A DNA stretch of 37,237 nt. It comes from Chloroflexota bacterium (GTDB lineage: Bacteria; Chloroflexota; Dehalococcoidia; UBA2979). The stretch is taken from positions 47,406-84,642 of the forward strand of contig VXMU01000123.1 of the NCBI GenBank assembly GCA_009840945.1, given 5' to 3'. Every line of letters begins with the position of its first letter. Positions within the stretch are counted from its first letter, which is position 1. The notes beneath the pieces are model-generated. The model was given only the letters and a program-made list of their open reading frames with translations. It had not been told where the DNA came from and did not search any database. Below are positions 25,554 to 35,054 of this stretch, piece by piece. Both the position numbers and the translations under genes were made by a program.

Positions 25554-26476
25554 CTGCCTTCGAGGAACGTGCGGGGCGCCTCGAACAGCATCGCTTCGAT
25601 GTCGGCGTCGGAGACGCCGGCCTCGGAGAGCCGCGGGCGGACCTCGTTGACGATGTACGTGAAGCCGCTGGGCGGCTCGTGCGGCCCGTGTCGGCGGTAC
25701 GAGTTGTGCTCCGGCGCATGGTCGTGCGCGAGCATGATGTGGTCCGCCCGGCCCTCGGCGCATAGCGTCGCGATCGCCGCGATCACGTCACCCTCGATGT
25801 CCGGCGTCCAGCTGAAGCGGTCGATCGAGAGGTAGTGCCCGGCTTCGAGCACCTCGCGCAGGTACTCGACATCGCCCGTGTACGAGTGCCCGATAGCCAC
25901 GAGGTGCGGCGCGACGCCCGTGTCGGCGAAGACGCGCATCTGCTCGCGGCCGATGGTGTAGGGGCCGGTGTGCGTGGTGGTCGGGACGCCCGTGCGCGTC
26001 GACGCCTCCGCCGCGCCGCGCAGGATTGCCTCCTCCTGCGGGCCGATGCCCGGCGGGTCGGCGTTCGCGACCTTGATGACGCCGGCGCGGATGTCCGTGC
26101 CGCCGACGCCGACCTCGATCTCGTGCTGGAAGATGTCGGCGTACTCCTCGGCCGTGGCCTCGCGCATCGCGCGCGGCGGGTCGAGCCAGAGGCCACTCGC
26201 GATGACGACGTTGACGCCGGAGCGCTCCGAGACGGTGCGCATCAGCATCGGCATGCGGCCGAGGTCCGGTGTGGTGACGTCGACGATCGTGCTGACACCC
26301 GCCTCGCGCGCCTCGACGAGCTCGGCGGTGGTGTGGTCGAGCTCGGCCTCGGTGTCGAAGAGCCACGGGTAGTAGTCGCGTAGCCCGGCCGAGGTGACGA
26401 AGAGGTGCTCGTGCCCGTACGTGAGGCCGAGCTGGTCGCTGGGCACCGGCCCCAGCACCGTCTGGATGTCGACCAT
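25544..26476 (-). CDS. Phosphotriesterase-family metal-dependent hydrolase
   Basis: VDIQTVLGPVPSDQLGLTYGHEHLF (HxH), GVIKVANADP metal-bridging Lys, TTTHTGPY, IGHSYTGD; GAGGAGG RBS. Confidence 0.9.
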   Translation of the reverse strand: MVDIQTVLGPVPSDQLGLTYGHEHLFVTSAGLRDYYPWLFDTEAELDHTTAELVEAREAGVSTIVDVTTPDLGRMPMLMRTVSERSGVNVVIASGLWLDPPRAMREATAEEYADIFQHEIEVGVGGTDIRAGVIKVANADPPGIGPQEEAILRGAAEASTRTGVPTTTHTGPYTIGREQMRVFADTGVAPHLVAIGHSYTGDVEYLREVLEAGHYLSIDRFSWTPDIEGDVIAAIATLCAEGRADHIMLAHDHAPEHNSYRRHGPHEPPSGFTYIVNEVRPRLSEAGVSDADIEAMLFEAPRTFLEGSRG

Positions 26477-26499
26477 CGTTGCCTCCTCGGTCTACCAGG

Positions 26500-27933
26500 C
26501 TACGGGGCGGAATCTGCCATGCCGGTGTGCGTGAGTCGAGCTTGCGCCGCCGCCCCCGGCAAGGCGGCGCCGTCCGTCGCGAGTGGCGCGGCGGGAGCGA
26601 GGGGCCGGACCGGCGTGGGCGCGGCGGGCGCGGGCATTGCGGGCGCGGGTGGCGGGCCGGCCGCCCGCGCGGCCTGGAGCTCGTTCCACATCGGGCGGCG
26701 CACGATCAGCACGAAGATCGCGCCGCACGCCGCGATGCCGGCGTAGATGGTGAAGATGACGTCGTACGTGCCGGTCTGGTCGAACACGAACCCGGCCAGG
26801 ACCGGCGCGATCATGGTGACGGGCGTCTGGAACATGCTCGCCAGCCCTCGCAGCGTCGCGAAGCGGAGCGTGCCGAAGTAGTCGCCGATGAGCGTCATCT
26901 GCACGACGAGCCAGGCGGCATGTCCGAGCCCGAAGGCCGCGTAGTAGAACGGGATCAGCCACAGCCGTCCGGGCTCGAGCTGCACGAACATCAGCATCCC
27001 GATGCCCAGCAGCACGAAGCCCAGCGCGTAGACACGCCGCCGTCCGAGGGTGTCGGCGATCCACCCGGCGACGATGCGCATCGCTACCTGGAACGCGCCG
27101 TAGAACGCCACGATGAGCGCCGCGAAGCCGGTCGAGAACCCGTTCTGCTCCAGGTGCGGCACCTGCAGCACCACCCACGCCACGATCGCGAACGTGCCGC
27201 ACGCGTTCGCCAGCGCGAGGAGGTAGAAGGCGGGGATCCGCAGCCCGGCCCCGACGGTGTAGCCGGTGAGCGCCGGCGTTGCGATGGGCCCGCCCGTGCG
27301 CTCCTCGGGCGCCTCGCCGTCGGGGAGGTAGCCGTAGGGCTGCGGGCGGTCGCGCAGCAGGAGCGCGAGCGGGAGGCCGACGCAGAGCACGACCGCGGCG
27401 GCGATCATCAGCGTCTCGCGCCAGCCGAGCCACCCCACGAAGAGCGCCACGATCGGGACGACGAAGTAGCCCGCGCCGTTGCCGGCGTTGAGCACGCCCA
27501 TCGCGCGGGCGCGCTTGCGCTCGAACCAGTTCATGACGGCGGCGGAGAACGCCATCAGCGAGCCGATGCTGTTCCCGGTCGCCATGAGCAGGCTGGCGAG
27601 GTAGTAGACCTCGAGGCTGCGGGCCTGCGAGAAGAGCAGCAGACCCAGGCTGAGGATGACCACTCCCGTGGCCGCCATCTTGCGCGGACCGAGGCGGTCG
27701 ATCAGGAAGCCGGTGAAGGGCGCGAGCAGCCCCTGCTCGAGGGTGCCGAGGGAGAAGCCAAACGTGATGGCGGCGGCCGTCCAGCCCATCTCCTCGCGCA
27801 GGGGGCCGATGAAGACGGTCAGGCTGAAGGCGGCGATGCCGATGGTGACGAAGTTGCTGACGGCCCCGCCGTAGGCGATGTACCAGCCGTAGAAGAGCCC
27901 TTGACGCGGCCGGGCCACTGCGGCGTTGGTCAT
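26500..27933 (-). CDS. MFS transporter
   Basis: FYGWYIAYGGAVSNFV..., GFLIDRLGPRKMAATGVVIL; tail ARLTHTGMADSAP. Confidence 0.92.
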   Translation of the reverse strand: MTNAAVARPRQGLFYGWYIAYGGAVSNFVTIGIAAFSLTVFIGPLREEMGWTAAAITFGFSLGTLEQGLLAPFTGFLIDRLGPRKMAATGVVILSLGLLLFSQARSLEVYYLASLLMATGNSIGSLMAFSAAVMNWFERKRARAMGVLNAGNGAGYFVVPIVALFVGWLGWRETLMIAAAVVLCVGLPLALLLRDRPQPYGYLPDGEAPEERTGGPIATPALTGYTVGAGLRIPAFYLLALANACGTFAIVAWVVLQVPHLEQNGFSTGFAALIVAFYGAFQVAMRIVAGWIADTLGRRRVYALGFVLLGIGMLMFVQLEPGRLWLIPFYYAAFGLGHAAWLVVQMTLIGDYFGTLRFATLRGLASMFQTPVTMIAPVLAGFVFDQTGTYDVIFTIYAGIAACGAIFVLIVRRPMWNELQAARAAGPPPAPAMPAPAAPTPVRPLAPAAPLATDGAALPGAAAQARLTHTGMADSAP

Positions 27934-27984
27934 CGGCTCACCCTGACGCGCGCCGGGCGCACGGCACGCGCGCGGCGTGCGCCG

Positions 27985-27990
27985 AGTATA
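27985..27990 (-). promoter_or_regulatory. -10-like TATACT upstream of MFS gene
   Basis: Minus-strand CCTATACTCGG; leader hairpin GGCGCAC/GTGCGCC (27956-27983) follows; weak -35. Confidence 0.35.
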
Positions 27991-28008
27991 GGCGCGTTGC
28001 GAGGCCTG

Positions 28009-29553
28009 TTAGCGCTGGGTCGGGATGGTGGATGCGGCCTCGTGCGCCGGAGCGCCCGCGCCGTTGCCGCCGTTGGGCGTGGCGGGCGCGGCCCACGCGT
28101 CGTCACGGACCTCGACGGTGTCGGCCATGCCGGCGTGGGTGACGATGCCGTTGGTGAGCACGCCGTTGGCGCCGTTCGCCGCGGCGGCGCCGTTCGCGGC
28201 CGCCCCGTTCGTCGCCGCGCCGTTGGCGGCGAGGGCGAACTGGCCGTGTGAGCCGAACGGGCCGCCCGCGGGGGCGCGGGTGTCCACCGGCAGCTCGGGC
28301 TTCTTGGCGAAGGCGAAGAACACCCCGCCCGACAGCGCGAGGATCGCGAGGATGACGAAGCCACGCTGGTAGGAGCCCGTGAGGTCGTACGAGATGCCGG
28401 CCACGACAGGACCGATGATCATGCCGGCCATCATCACCATCGACGAGAAGCCCATGATCTTGCCGAACGACGCCCGCCCGAAGTAGTCGGCGCGCATCGC
28501 CTGGATGAGCGGACCGCGGGTGCCCATCGCCAGGCCGTTGATGACCACGAAGCCGATGACCATCACGACGTTGAAGGAGAACGCCAGCAGCAGCATTGCC
28601 ACCGTGTGCCCGCACATCGCGATGATGATGACCAGGCGCTTGTTCAGGCGGTCTCCCAGCAGGCCGCCGATGCCGACCTGGCCGATCACCATCGACGTGG
28701 TCATGAGCGCCGACATGAACCCGAAGAACGCCAGCGAGTAGCCGAGGCCCAGCGTGAGGTGCGACGCGAAGTACACCATCACTGCGCCGATCACGAGCAG
28801 CGACGAGCTGTGGCCCAGCGCGATGAGCCAGAAGGCGCTGGTGCGTAGCGCCTGACCGGTGGTGAAGTCTCGCTCCGCCGGCGGTGGCGGCTGCCCCTGG
28901 ACGGGCACCTCCCCGTCCATCAGCATGCCGTAGTCCTCCGGACGGTGCCGTACGACTGCAGCGAGCGGCATGCCAATGATGAGGACGAAGATGCCCGAGG
29001 CCGCAGCCATGCCGCGCCAGCCGAGACTCTCCAGCAGGGCGACGACGCCGGGCTGAATCAGGCCACCAGCGGCGAACCCGAGCGAGACGAGCGCAAGCGC
29101 GAGCGCACGCCGCTTGTTGAACCAGTTCACCACCGCGACAGTCACCGGCAGGAACGAGCCGAGCACCGATCCGAGGGCGATGAGCAGGTATGCCAGATAG
29201 AACGTCAGGATCGAGTTGATCTGGCTGAGCGCGAGGAACCCGATAGCGAAGATGACGAGTCCGGTCATCATCACCTTGCGCGGCCCGAAGCGGTCGATCG
29301 CCCAGCCCTCGATCGGACCAAGCAAGCCGCTCTCAATGCGCTGCAGGGCGAAGGCCAGACCGAAGGTGGCCTGGCTCCAGCCGAAGTCCTGCTCGAGCAG
29401 CACCACGTAGGCGCCGAACGAGTGGAAGACGAGAGCCCCGTTGAAGGTGTTCACGATGAACCCGGAGCCGACGATCCACCAGCCGTAGAAGATGCGCGAG
29501 CCGCGTTCGCCCACGGCCTGCTGCTGCTGCCGGAGGTTCGTCATCGCCGTCAT
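28009..29553 (-). CDS. MFS transporter
   Basis: IFYGWWIVGSGFIVNTFNGALVF..., GWAIDRFGPRKVMMTGLVIF; Ala/Asn/Gly-rich tail with IVTHAGMADT. Confidence 0.92.
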   Translation of the reverse strand: MTAMTNLRQQQQAVGERGSRIFYGWWIVGSGFIVNTFNGALVFHSFGAYVVLLEQDFGWSQATFGLAFALQRIESGLLGPIEGWAIDRFGPRKVMMTGLVIFAIGFLALSQINSILTFYLAYLLIALGSVLGSFLPVTVAVVNWFNKRRALALALVSLGFAAGGLIQPGVVALLESLGWRGMAAASGIFVLIIGMPLAAVVRHRPEDYGMLMDGEVPVQGQPPPPAERDFTTGQALRTSAFWLIALGHSSSLLVIGAVMVYFASHLTLGLGYSLAFFGFMSALMTTSMVIGQVGIGGLLGDRLNKRLVIIIAMCGHTVAMLLLAFSFNVVMVIGFVVINGLAMGTRGPLIQAMRADYFGRASFGKIMGFSSMVMMAGMIIGPVVAGISYDLTGSYQRGFVILAILALSGGVFFAFAKKPELPVDTRAPAGGPFGSHGQFALAANGAATNGAAANGAAAANGANGVLTNGIVTHAGMADTVEVRDDAWAAPATPNGGNGAGAPAHEAASTIPTQR

Positions 29554-29656
29554 GGCTGCGGTCGGTTCCTCGTCGTGCCGGGTGCGAAGAAACGCCCGGA
29601 TCGGTGCTGCCGGATCATCACCCCGCCGTGATGGGCACGGGACACGAAGGTGCGCT

Positions 29657-29718
29657 CGGCGCCCGAGATGCTAAGCATGCGCCGACGAGGGTGCTGGTGT
29701 CCAGCACCTCACGTGAGG
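29657..29718. terminator. Double hairpin/palindrome region downstream of fused CoA transferase
   Basis: CGGCGC-ccgag-ATGCT-a-AGCAT-GCGCCG; GGTGCTGG-tgt-CCAGCACC; CCTCACGTGAGG perfect palindrome. Confidence 0.6.
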
Positions 29719-29743
29719 GGAAGCGCTCTCGCGCAGCCGACCG

Positions 29744-32317
29744 CTACCCCGTCCCGTCGCCCCGAGGGCGCCACGGTCCGCCGTCGGCGAGGTCGGCGTT
29801 GTGCTGGCCCGATTCGGGCGCGGGGGCGGCCCCGGCCCACGGCGTGCCGTCCATGCGGAACGGCGCGCCCGGCCAGCGGATGCGGCCGAGCCCCGGCTGC
29901 TCCGCGTCGGACCAGTAGTCGAGCGCGGCGAGGTGCGGATCGCGCAGCATCGCCCCGGTCGGGTTGACCGGCGCGGCCGGGATCCCGCGGCGCTGCGCCT
30001 CCTTGCAGAACTCGTCCGCCTCGTAGCGTCCCGCGAGGCTGTCGACGTACTCCTGCACCTCGTCGTCGTACTGCTTGCGGACCATCGAGGAGGCCCGGAA
30101 GCGCTCTTCGAGCACGCCCTCGGCCCCGGTCTCCTCGTGGATCCAGGAGGCGAGGGCGTCCCAGTGGCCGACGGTGAGCGCGAGCAGGCAGACGAGCCGG
30201 TCGCTGCACGTGTAGTACCCATACGGGCTCGACCCGAGCGCGCTGCTGCCCGTGCGGCGGCGCGGGTTGGCGTCCTCGATCAGCGTCGGCAGCCCCGTCC
30301 CGCCCTGCGAGGTCGATAGCAGCACCTCGTGCGCCGAGACGTCGGCGAGCTGGCCGCGCCCGGTGTGTGTGCGCGCGTAGAGCGCGGCCAGCGCAGCGAT
30401 CGCGCCGACCTGCCCGACGAAGTACTTGGCGAGCATCGCCCCGGGGATGAGCGGCCGCCGGTCGGGGTAGCCGGTGAGCTGGAGGATGCCACTGAGCGCC
30501 CAGAGCGTGAGGTCGTCCGCCGCCCACGCGCGGTACGGGCCCGTCAGCCCGAACGGCGTGACGGCGACCGTCGCGAGCTCCGGGTTCGCCTCGCGCGCGG
30601 CCTGCGCGATCGCGAGCGCGTCCTCGTCGGCGGTGTAGACGAGGTCGGCCGAGGCGCACAGCTCCTCGAACGTAGCGGCGTCGGCGGGATCGTCGAGCGA
30701 GAGCGTGACGGAGCGCTTGCCGCCGTCCATGTAGAGCTGCAGCAGGCTGCGGTTGTCGGCATACGGCCCCTCGTGGCGGATCGAGGCCCCCTCGGGCGGC
30801 TCGACGCGGACCACGTCCGCGCCGAGGTGGGCGAGCAGGCGCGCGCCGTACGCGCTCATCCCGTCGCTGAGGTCGACGACGCGCAGGCCGTCGACGGGGC
30901 CCGCGCCGGCCGGGGACGTGGACGACGAGCCCGGGCGCGCGGGACGGTCTGTGGCGACGCCGTCGGCACCTGCCGGCATGTCGGCGTCGCGGCTCATGCG
31001 GAGCAGCGGGAGCGCCCAGCCGAAGTACGGCCGCTCCGGCTTCGCGTCGCCGGGTGGCGGGTCGGCAGGGGCGCTGACCGCGCCCGTCTCGGCGAGCTCC
31101 TCGATGCGGTCGGGGGAGAGGTCGGCGAGGCCGGCGAGGATGTCCGCGTTGTCACCGCCCAGCGCCGGCGAGGCGTCCTCGTGGCGCACAGGCGTGTCGT
31201 CGAGGTGGAACGGGAGGCCGTCGATCAGGTCCGCGTCGAGCCAGGCGTGGCGGACGAGATGCCAGAAGCGCCGCGCGCGCAGCTGCGGGTCGGCGAGGTG
31301 GTCCAGGTGGTCCTGCACGGGGGCCGCGGCGACACCGGCGGCCTGCAACACGTACGCTGCCTCCTCGCGCGTCCGCCCGGCGCACCACCCGGCGATCGCG
31401 GCTTCGAGCTCGTCCTCGTGCGCGCGGCGGCCCTCGGCGGTCTGGAGACGCGCGTCGTCGGCCCACTCGGGCTGGCCGACGATGCGCGCGAGGGTGCGGA
31501 ACTCGTCGTCGGTGCGGGCGGAGACGGCGACCCAGCGGTCGTCCTCGCTGGTGGGGAAGACGCCGCGCGGCGCCGAGCTCGGGCTGCGGTTGCCCGTGCG
31601 GTCGGGCTCCTCGCCACCGAGCGAGACCTGCCCGATGTACGGCCCGAGGGTGGCGACGGCCGACTCGAACTGCGAGATGTCGATCCACTGACCGGCGCCG
31701 CCACGCTGCCGGTGCAGCAGCGCGCTGATGATCGCCGTCACCGCGTGGTAGCCGGCGATGTAGTCGGGGAGCGGCACGGGTGTCATCGCCGGCTGCCGGT
31801 CGGGGTCCCCGGTCAGGTAGTCGAGCCCGGAGAACGAGGAGAGGTTCGGCCCCCACGACTTGTAGTCGCGGTACGGCCCCTCGCCGCTGCCGTAGCCCGG
31901 CATGCTCACGTAGACGATGTCCGGGTTCACCGCCCGCACGTGCTCGTAGTCGATACGCAGCGAGTTGATGGCGGGCACGCTGAAGTTGGTCAGGAACACG
32001 TCGCTCTGCTCGATGAGCCGGTCGAGGAGGTCGCGCCCCTCGGGCGACTTGAGTTCGAGCCCGACGCCGCGCTTCTGGGCGTTGAAGGTGTTGTTGCCGG
32101 CGAGCATGTCGCCCCCGGCGAGCCCGACGTCGGGCGGCGCCCACGCCGGGGCGCGCATGCCCAGCGCCGCGCTGCGCGAGCGCGACTCGACCTTGATCAC
32201 GTCGGCGCCGAGGTGCGCGAGGTAGCGCCCGGCGAGCGGCCCGGCGATCGCCACGCCGCACTCGACGACGCGCACGCCGTCGAGGGCCCGTACCGGGTCG
32301 GAGCCTGCTGCCGCCAT
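29744..32317 (-). CDS. Fused double-domain family III CoA transferase (857 aa)
   Basis: MAAAGSDPVRALDGVRVVECGVAIAGPLAGRYLAHLGADVIKVE and VDGLRVVDLSDGMSAYGARLLAHLGADVVRVEPPEG; true start is internal to ORF 29744-32845. Confidence 0.92.
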   Translation of the reverse strand: MAAAGSDPVRALDGVRVVECGVAIAGPLAGRYLAHLGADVIKVESRSRSAALGMRAPAWAPPDVGLAGGDMLAGNNTFNAQKRGVGLELKSPEGRDLLDRLIEQSDVFLTNFSVPAINSLRIDYEHVRAVNPDIVYVSMPGYGSGEGPYRDYKSWGPNLSSFSGLDYLTGDPDRQPAMTPVPLPDYIAGYHAVTAIISALLHRQRGGAGQWIDISQFESAVATLGPYIGQVSLGGEEPDRTGNRSPSSAPRGVFPTSEDDRWVAVSARTDDEFRTLARIVGQPEWADDARLQTAEGRRAHEDELEAAIAGWCAGRTREEAAYVLQAAGVAAAPVQDHLDHLADPQLRARRFWHLVRHAWLDADLIDGLPFHLDDTPVRHEDASPALGGDNADILAGLADLSPDRIEELAETGAVSAPADPPPGDAKPERPYFGWALPLLRMSRDADMPAGADGVATDRPARPGSSSTSPAGAGPVDGLRVVDLSDGMSAYGARLLAHLGADVVRVEPPEGASIRHEGPYADNRSLLQLYMDGGKRSVTLSLDDPADAATFEELCASADLVYTADEDALAIAQAAREANPELATVAVTPFGLTGPYRAWAADDLTLWALSGILQLTGYPDRRPLIPGAMLAKYFVGQVGAIAALAALYARTHTGRGQLADVSAHEVLLSTSQGGTGLPTLIEDANPRRRTGSSALGSSPYGYYTCSDRLVCLLALTVGHWDALASWIHEETGAEGVLEERFRASSMVRKQYDDEVQEYVDSLAGRYEADEFCKEAQRRGIPAAPVNPTGAMLRDPHLAALDYWSDAEQPGLGRIRWPGAPFRMDGTPWAGAAPAPESGQHNADLADGGPWRPRGDGTG

Positions 32318-32383
32318 GGTGCACTCCCTGTGTCGCGCGCAGCCTACCAGCGTCGTCGAGGCTTCGGCGCGTCCTCGCGGGGT

Positions 32384-32406
32384 CGAGGTTGTAGACTCCA
32401 ACCTCG
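32384..32406. promoter_or_regulatory. Inverted repeat CGAGGTTG-tagactc-CAACCTCG, candidate operator or leader hairpin
   Basis: Perfect 8-bp arms about 20 nt upstream of ATG 32426. Confidence 0.45.
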
Positions 32407-32425
32407 CAACACACCGGGAGGACAT

Positions 32426-32875
32426 ATGCCAGGTCGCGACGAACTGATACAGGGGCTCCAGGGGCTGAACGCGCGCATCGACGGGCTGGCCGACGCCATC
32501 GTCGCCAACCCCGAGGCGCCGCTGCCCGAGGGTGAGTGGCGCGTGCGCGACGCGCTGAGCCACCTCGCCGCCAGCTCCAACCCCGTCCCGCGCGTCCTCG
32601 AGCGCGCCCGCGGCGGCGAGGGCGGCGGGATGCCGAGCAACGACGAGCAGGTGGCCGAGCGCGCCGACGTCAGCGCGGCCGACCTCATCGCCGAGGTGAA
32701 GGCGGGCCACGAGGCCTCGATCGCCGCGCTCGGCGAGGCCGACGAGGAGCTGCTCGCGGTGGAAATCCCGCTCGGCTTCCGCCCCGGCGACATCGCCGTC
32801 GGCGACCTGCTCGGGATGCTGGTGACGAGCCACGAGTCGGGCCACATCGATGACATCGAGGCGGCCCTGGCGTGA
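32426..32875 (+). CDS. DinB-like/maleylpyruvate isomerase-type protein (149 aa)
   Basis: GGGAGGACAT ATG; EWRVRDALSHLAASSNPVPRVL, SHESGHIDDIEAAL; internal start in ORF 30329-32875. Confidence 0.75.
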   Translation: MPGRDELIQGLQGLNARIDGLADAIVANPEAPLPEGEWRVRDALSHLAASSNPVPRVLERARGGEGGGMPSNDEQVAERADVSAADLIAEVKAGHEASIAALGEADEELLAVEIPLGFRPGDIAVGDLLGMLVTSHESGHIDDIEAALA

Positions 32876-34026
32876 CCTTCACGGGGGCCGACCCCGATCT
32901 CGTCGAGCGCGCGGCCGCCCTCGCCGCCGTCGCGCGCGGCGAGGCCGAGGCGATCGAGCGAGAACGGCGGCTGCCGGACCCGCTCGTCGAGTCGCTGCGC
33001 GACGCGGGCCTGTTCCACATGTGGGTGCCGGGCGAGCTCGGCGGCCTCGACGCGAACGCCGCGACGTTCATGGAGGTCGTGCGCACGCTCGCCGAGGGCG
33101 ACGCGGCGGCGGGCTGGGTCGTGATGATCGCGGCCGAGACGAACGCGCTCGCGCAGTGGATGCCGCGCGCGACCGCCGAGGAGATCTTCGGCGGCGACGC
33201 CCGCCCGATCTGCGTGGGCACACTCAACCCGCCGGCCGGGACGCTCCGGCCGGTCGACGGCGGCTACGTCGCCGAGGGGCAATGGCCGTTCGGCAGCGGC
33301 TTCCCCAACGCCGACTGGCTGATCAGCCGCGCGCGGCTCCTCGACGCGGACGGGGAGCCCGCGCTCGACGACCGCGGCCAGCCGCAGATGCGCGCCTTCG
33401 CCGTGCCCGCCGGGCGCGCCGCGCTCGTCGACACGTGGTCGGTGCCGGGGCTCGCGGGGACGGGCAGCTTCGACTACTCGATGCACGAGGTACACGTGCC
33501 CGAGCGGTTCGTGTTCGAGTTCGCGGCGCCGTGGACGGGCGGGCCGCGCGCGACGCTGCCGATCGGGCCGATCTTCCAGATGGGCCACGGCGCGCACGCC
33601 ATCGGCACGGCGCGGCAGGCGATGGATGCGTTCGCCGGGATCGCCTCGCGCCCCGCGTGGAGCGAGCGCCCGGCCCACGAGGTCGCCCTCGCCCACCACG
33701 CGCGCGGCGAGGCCGAGGCGCTGGTGAGCTCGGCCGAGGCGTGGCTGGACCGCATCCTCGCCGCGATCTGGGAGCGCGCCGAGGCCGGCGAACCGAGTCC
33801 GCCCGAGGCGTTTAACGCGCTCCAGCTCGCGGTCGCGCACACCGTCCACGCCTGCGTGCGCGCCGCCGACCTGCTGTTCGAGGCGGCGGGGGCGCAGTCG
33901 CTCTACCGCTCGAACCGCCTCGAGCGTGCGTGGCGGGACCTGCGCGCCGCGGGCCAGCACCTGCACGCCAAGGACCGCCACTACGCCGACGGTGGGCGCA
34001 GGCTGCTGGCTACCGACTCCTCGTAG
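32872..34026 (+). CDS. Acyl-CoA dehydrogenase family / flavin-dependent hydroxylase-like protein
   Basis: GTGA overlap with DinB gene; DAGLFHMWVPGELGGLDANAATFMEVVRTLAEGDAAAGWVVMI; AAGAQSLYRSNRLERAWRDLRAAGQH. Confidence 0.88.
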   Translation: MTFTGADPDLVERAAALAAVARGEAEAIERERRLPDPLVESLRDAGLFHMWVPGELGGLDANAATFMEVVRTLAEGDAAAGWVVMIAAETNALAQWMPRATAEEIFGGDARPICVGTLNPPAGTLRPVDGGYVAEGQWPFGSGFPNADWLISRARLLDADGEPALDDRGQPQMRAFAVPAGRAALVDTWSVPGLAGTGSFDYSMHEVHVPERFVFEFAAPWTGGPRATLPIGPIFQMGHGAHAIGTARQAMDAFAGIASRPAWSERPAHEVALAHHARGEAEALVSSAEAWLDRILAAIWERAEAGEPSPPEAFNALQLAVAHTVHACVRAADLLFEAAGAQSLYRSNRLERAWRDLRAAGQHLHAKDRHYADGGRRLLATDSS

Positions 34027-34039
34027 CGCTGAGGCGAGG

Positions 34040-35032
34040 TCAGGAGGCGCCGAGGAGCCCTCGAAGCTGCTCCGTGGTGATGTTCGCGCCGGTCAGCACC
34101 AGCACCACGCGTCGGTCGCGGATGCGCTCCCGCGCCTGGACCGCGCCCGCGAGCGCCGACGCGCCCGCCGACTCGACGAGCAGGTGCGCGTGCTCCAGCA
34201 GCTCCACGACGGCCGCGCCGATGTCGGCGTCGTCGACGAGCAGGAAGTCGTCGAGTCGGCCGCGCAGGATCGCCTGCGTGTACTCGAAACCGGTGGCGGT
34301 CGCGAGCCCTTCGGCCATCGTGGTGTTGGCGCGCTCGACCACGCGGCCCTCACGCCACGAGTCGTGGCCCGCGCGGGCCTGCGCCGACTGCACGGCCCAC
34401 ACCTCGCACGCCGCGTCGAGGCCGTCGCGGGTCAGCACCCACCCGCACGCGCCAGAGCCGCCGCCGAGCGGCACGATGACCACCTCGGTGTCCGGCTGCT
34501 GCCCGCCGTCCGGGTCGAGCACCTCGAGCGCGCCGGTCGCGACCCCGGCGATGAGCGTGGGGCCGTCGACCTCCACGTAGCGCATGCCGCGTTCGGCGGC
34601 GAAGTCGACGGCGGCGGCGTTTGCGTCGTCGAAGCGCGCGCCCTCCTCGCGCACCTCGGCGCCGAGGCGGCGGATCGAGGCGATCTTGTCGGGGTTGGCG
34701 CCCTCCGGGACGAAGATCACCGCTTCGAGGCCGTGGAGCGCGGCGCCGTAGGCGATGGACTGGCCGTGGTTGCCCGTCGACGCCGTCACGAGGCCGGCTG
34801 CCTCGCCGCTCGCCGCCAGCTCGCCCGCGAGGGTGACGCCGCCGCGCAGCTTGAACGCGCCGATCGGGTTCGCGAACTCCAGCTTGAGCGAGACGTGCGC
34901 CTCGAGGCGCTCCGAGAGCGCCGGCGAGTAGACGAGGGGCGTGGGCAGCGAGATGTGCTCGCTGAGCGCGTCGGCGGCGCGCCGGATCGCGTCGATGTCC
35001 GGCGGCGCCGCCACGGTCTCGTGCTCCGTCAT
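34040..35032 (-). CDS. Threonine/serine dehydratase-like PLP enzyme
   Basis: SLKLEFANPIGAFKLRGG (PLP Lys), TASTGNHGQSIAYGA, VPLGGGSGACG. Confidence 0.9.
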   Translation of the reverse strand: MTEHETVAAPPDIDAIRRAADALSEHISLPTPLVYSPALSERLEAHVSLKLEFANPIGAFKLRGGVTLAGELAASGEAAGLVTASTGNHGQSIAYGAALHGLEAVIFVPEGANPDKIASIRRLGAEVREEGARFDDANAAAVDFAAERGMRYVEVDGPTLIAGVATGALEVLDPDGGQQPDTEVVIVPLGGGSGACGWVLTRDGLDAACEVWAVQSAQARAGHDSWREGRVVERANTTMAEGLATATGFEYTQAILRGRLDDFLLVDDADIGAAVVELLEHAHLLVESAGASALAGAVQARERIRDRRVVLVLTGANITTEQLRGLLGAS

Positions 35033-35054
35033 CGTGCCGGAGCCCGTCCTGCTG

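Noticed and set aside
30329-32425. Upstream part of the 848-aa ORF
   Set aside because: Only the C-terminal portion from ATG 32426 is a plausible DinB-like protein; the rest is antisense to the fused CoA transferase.
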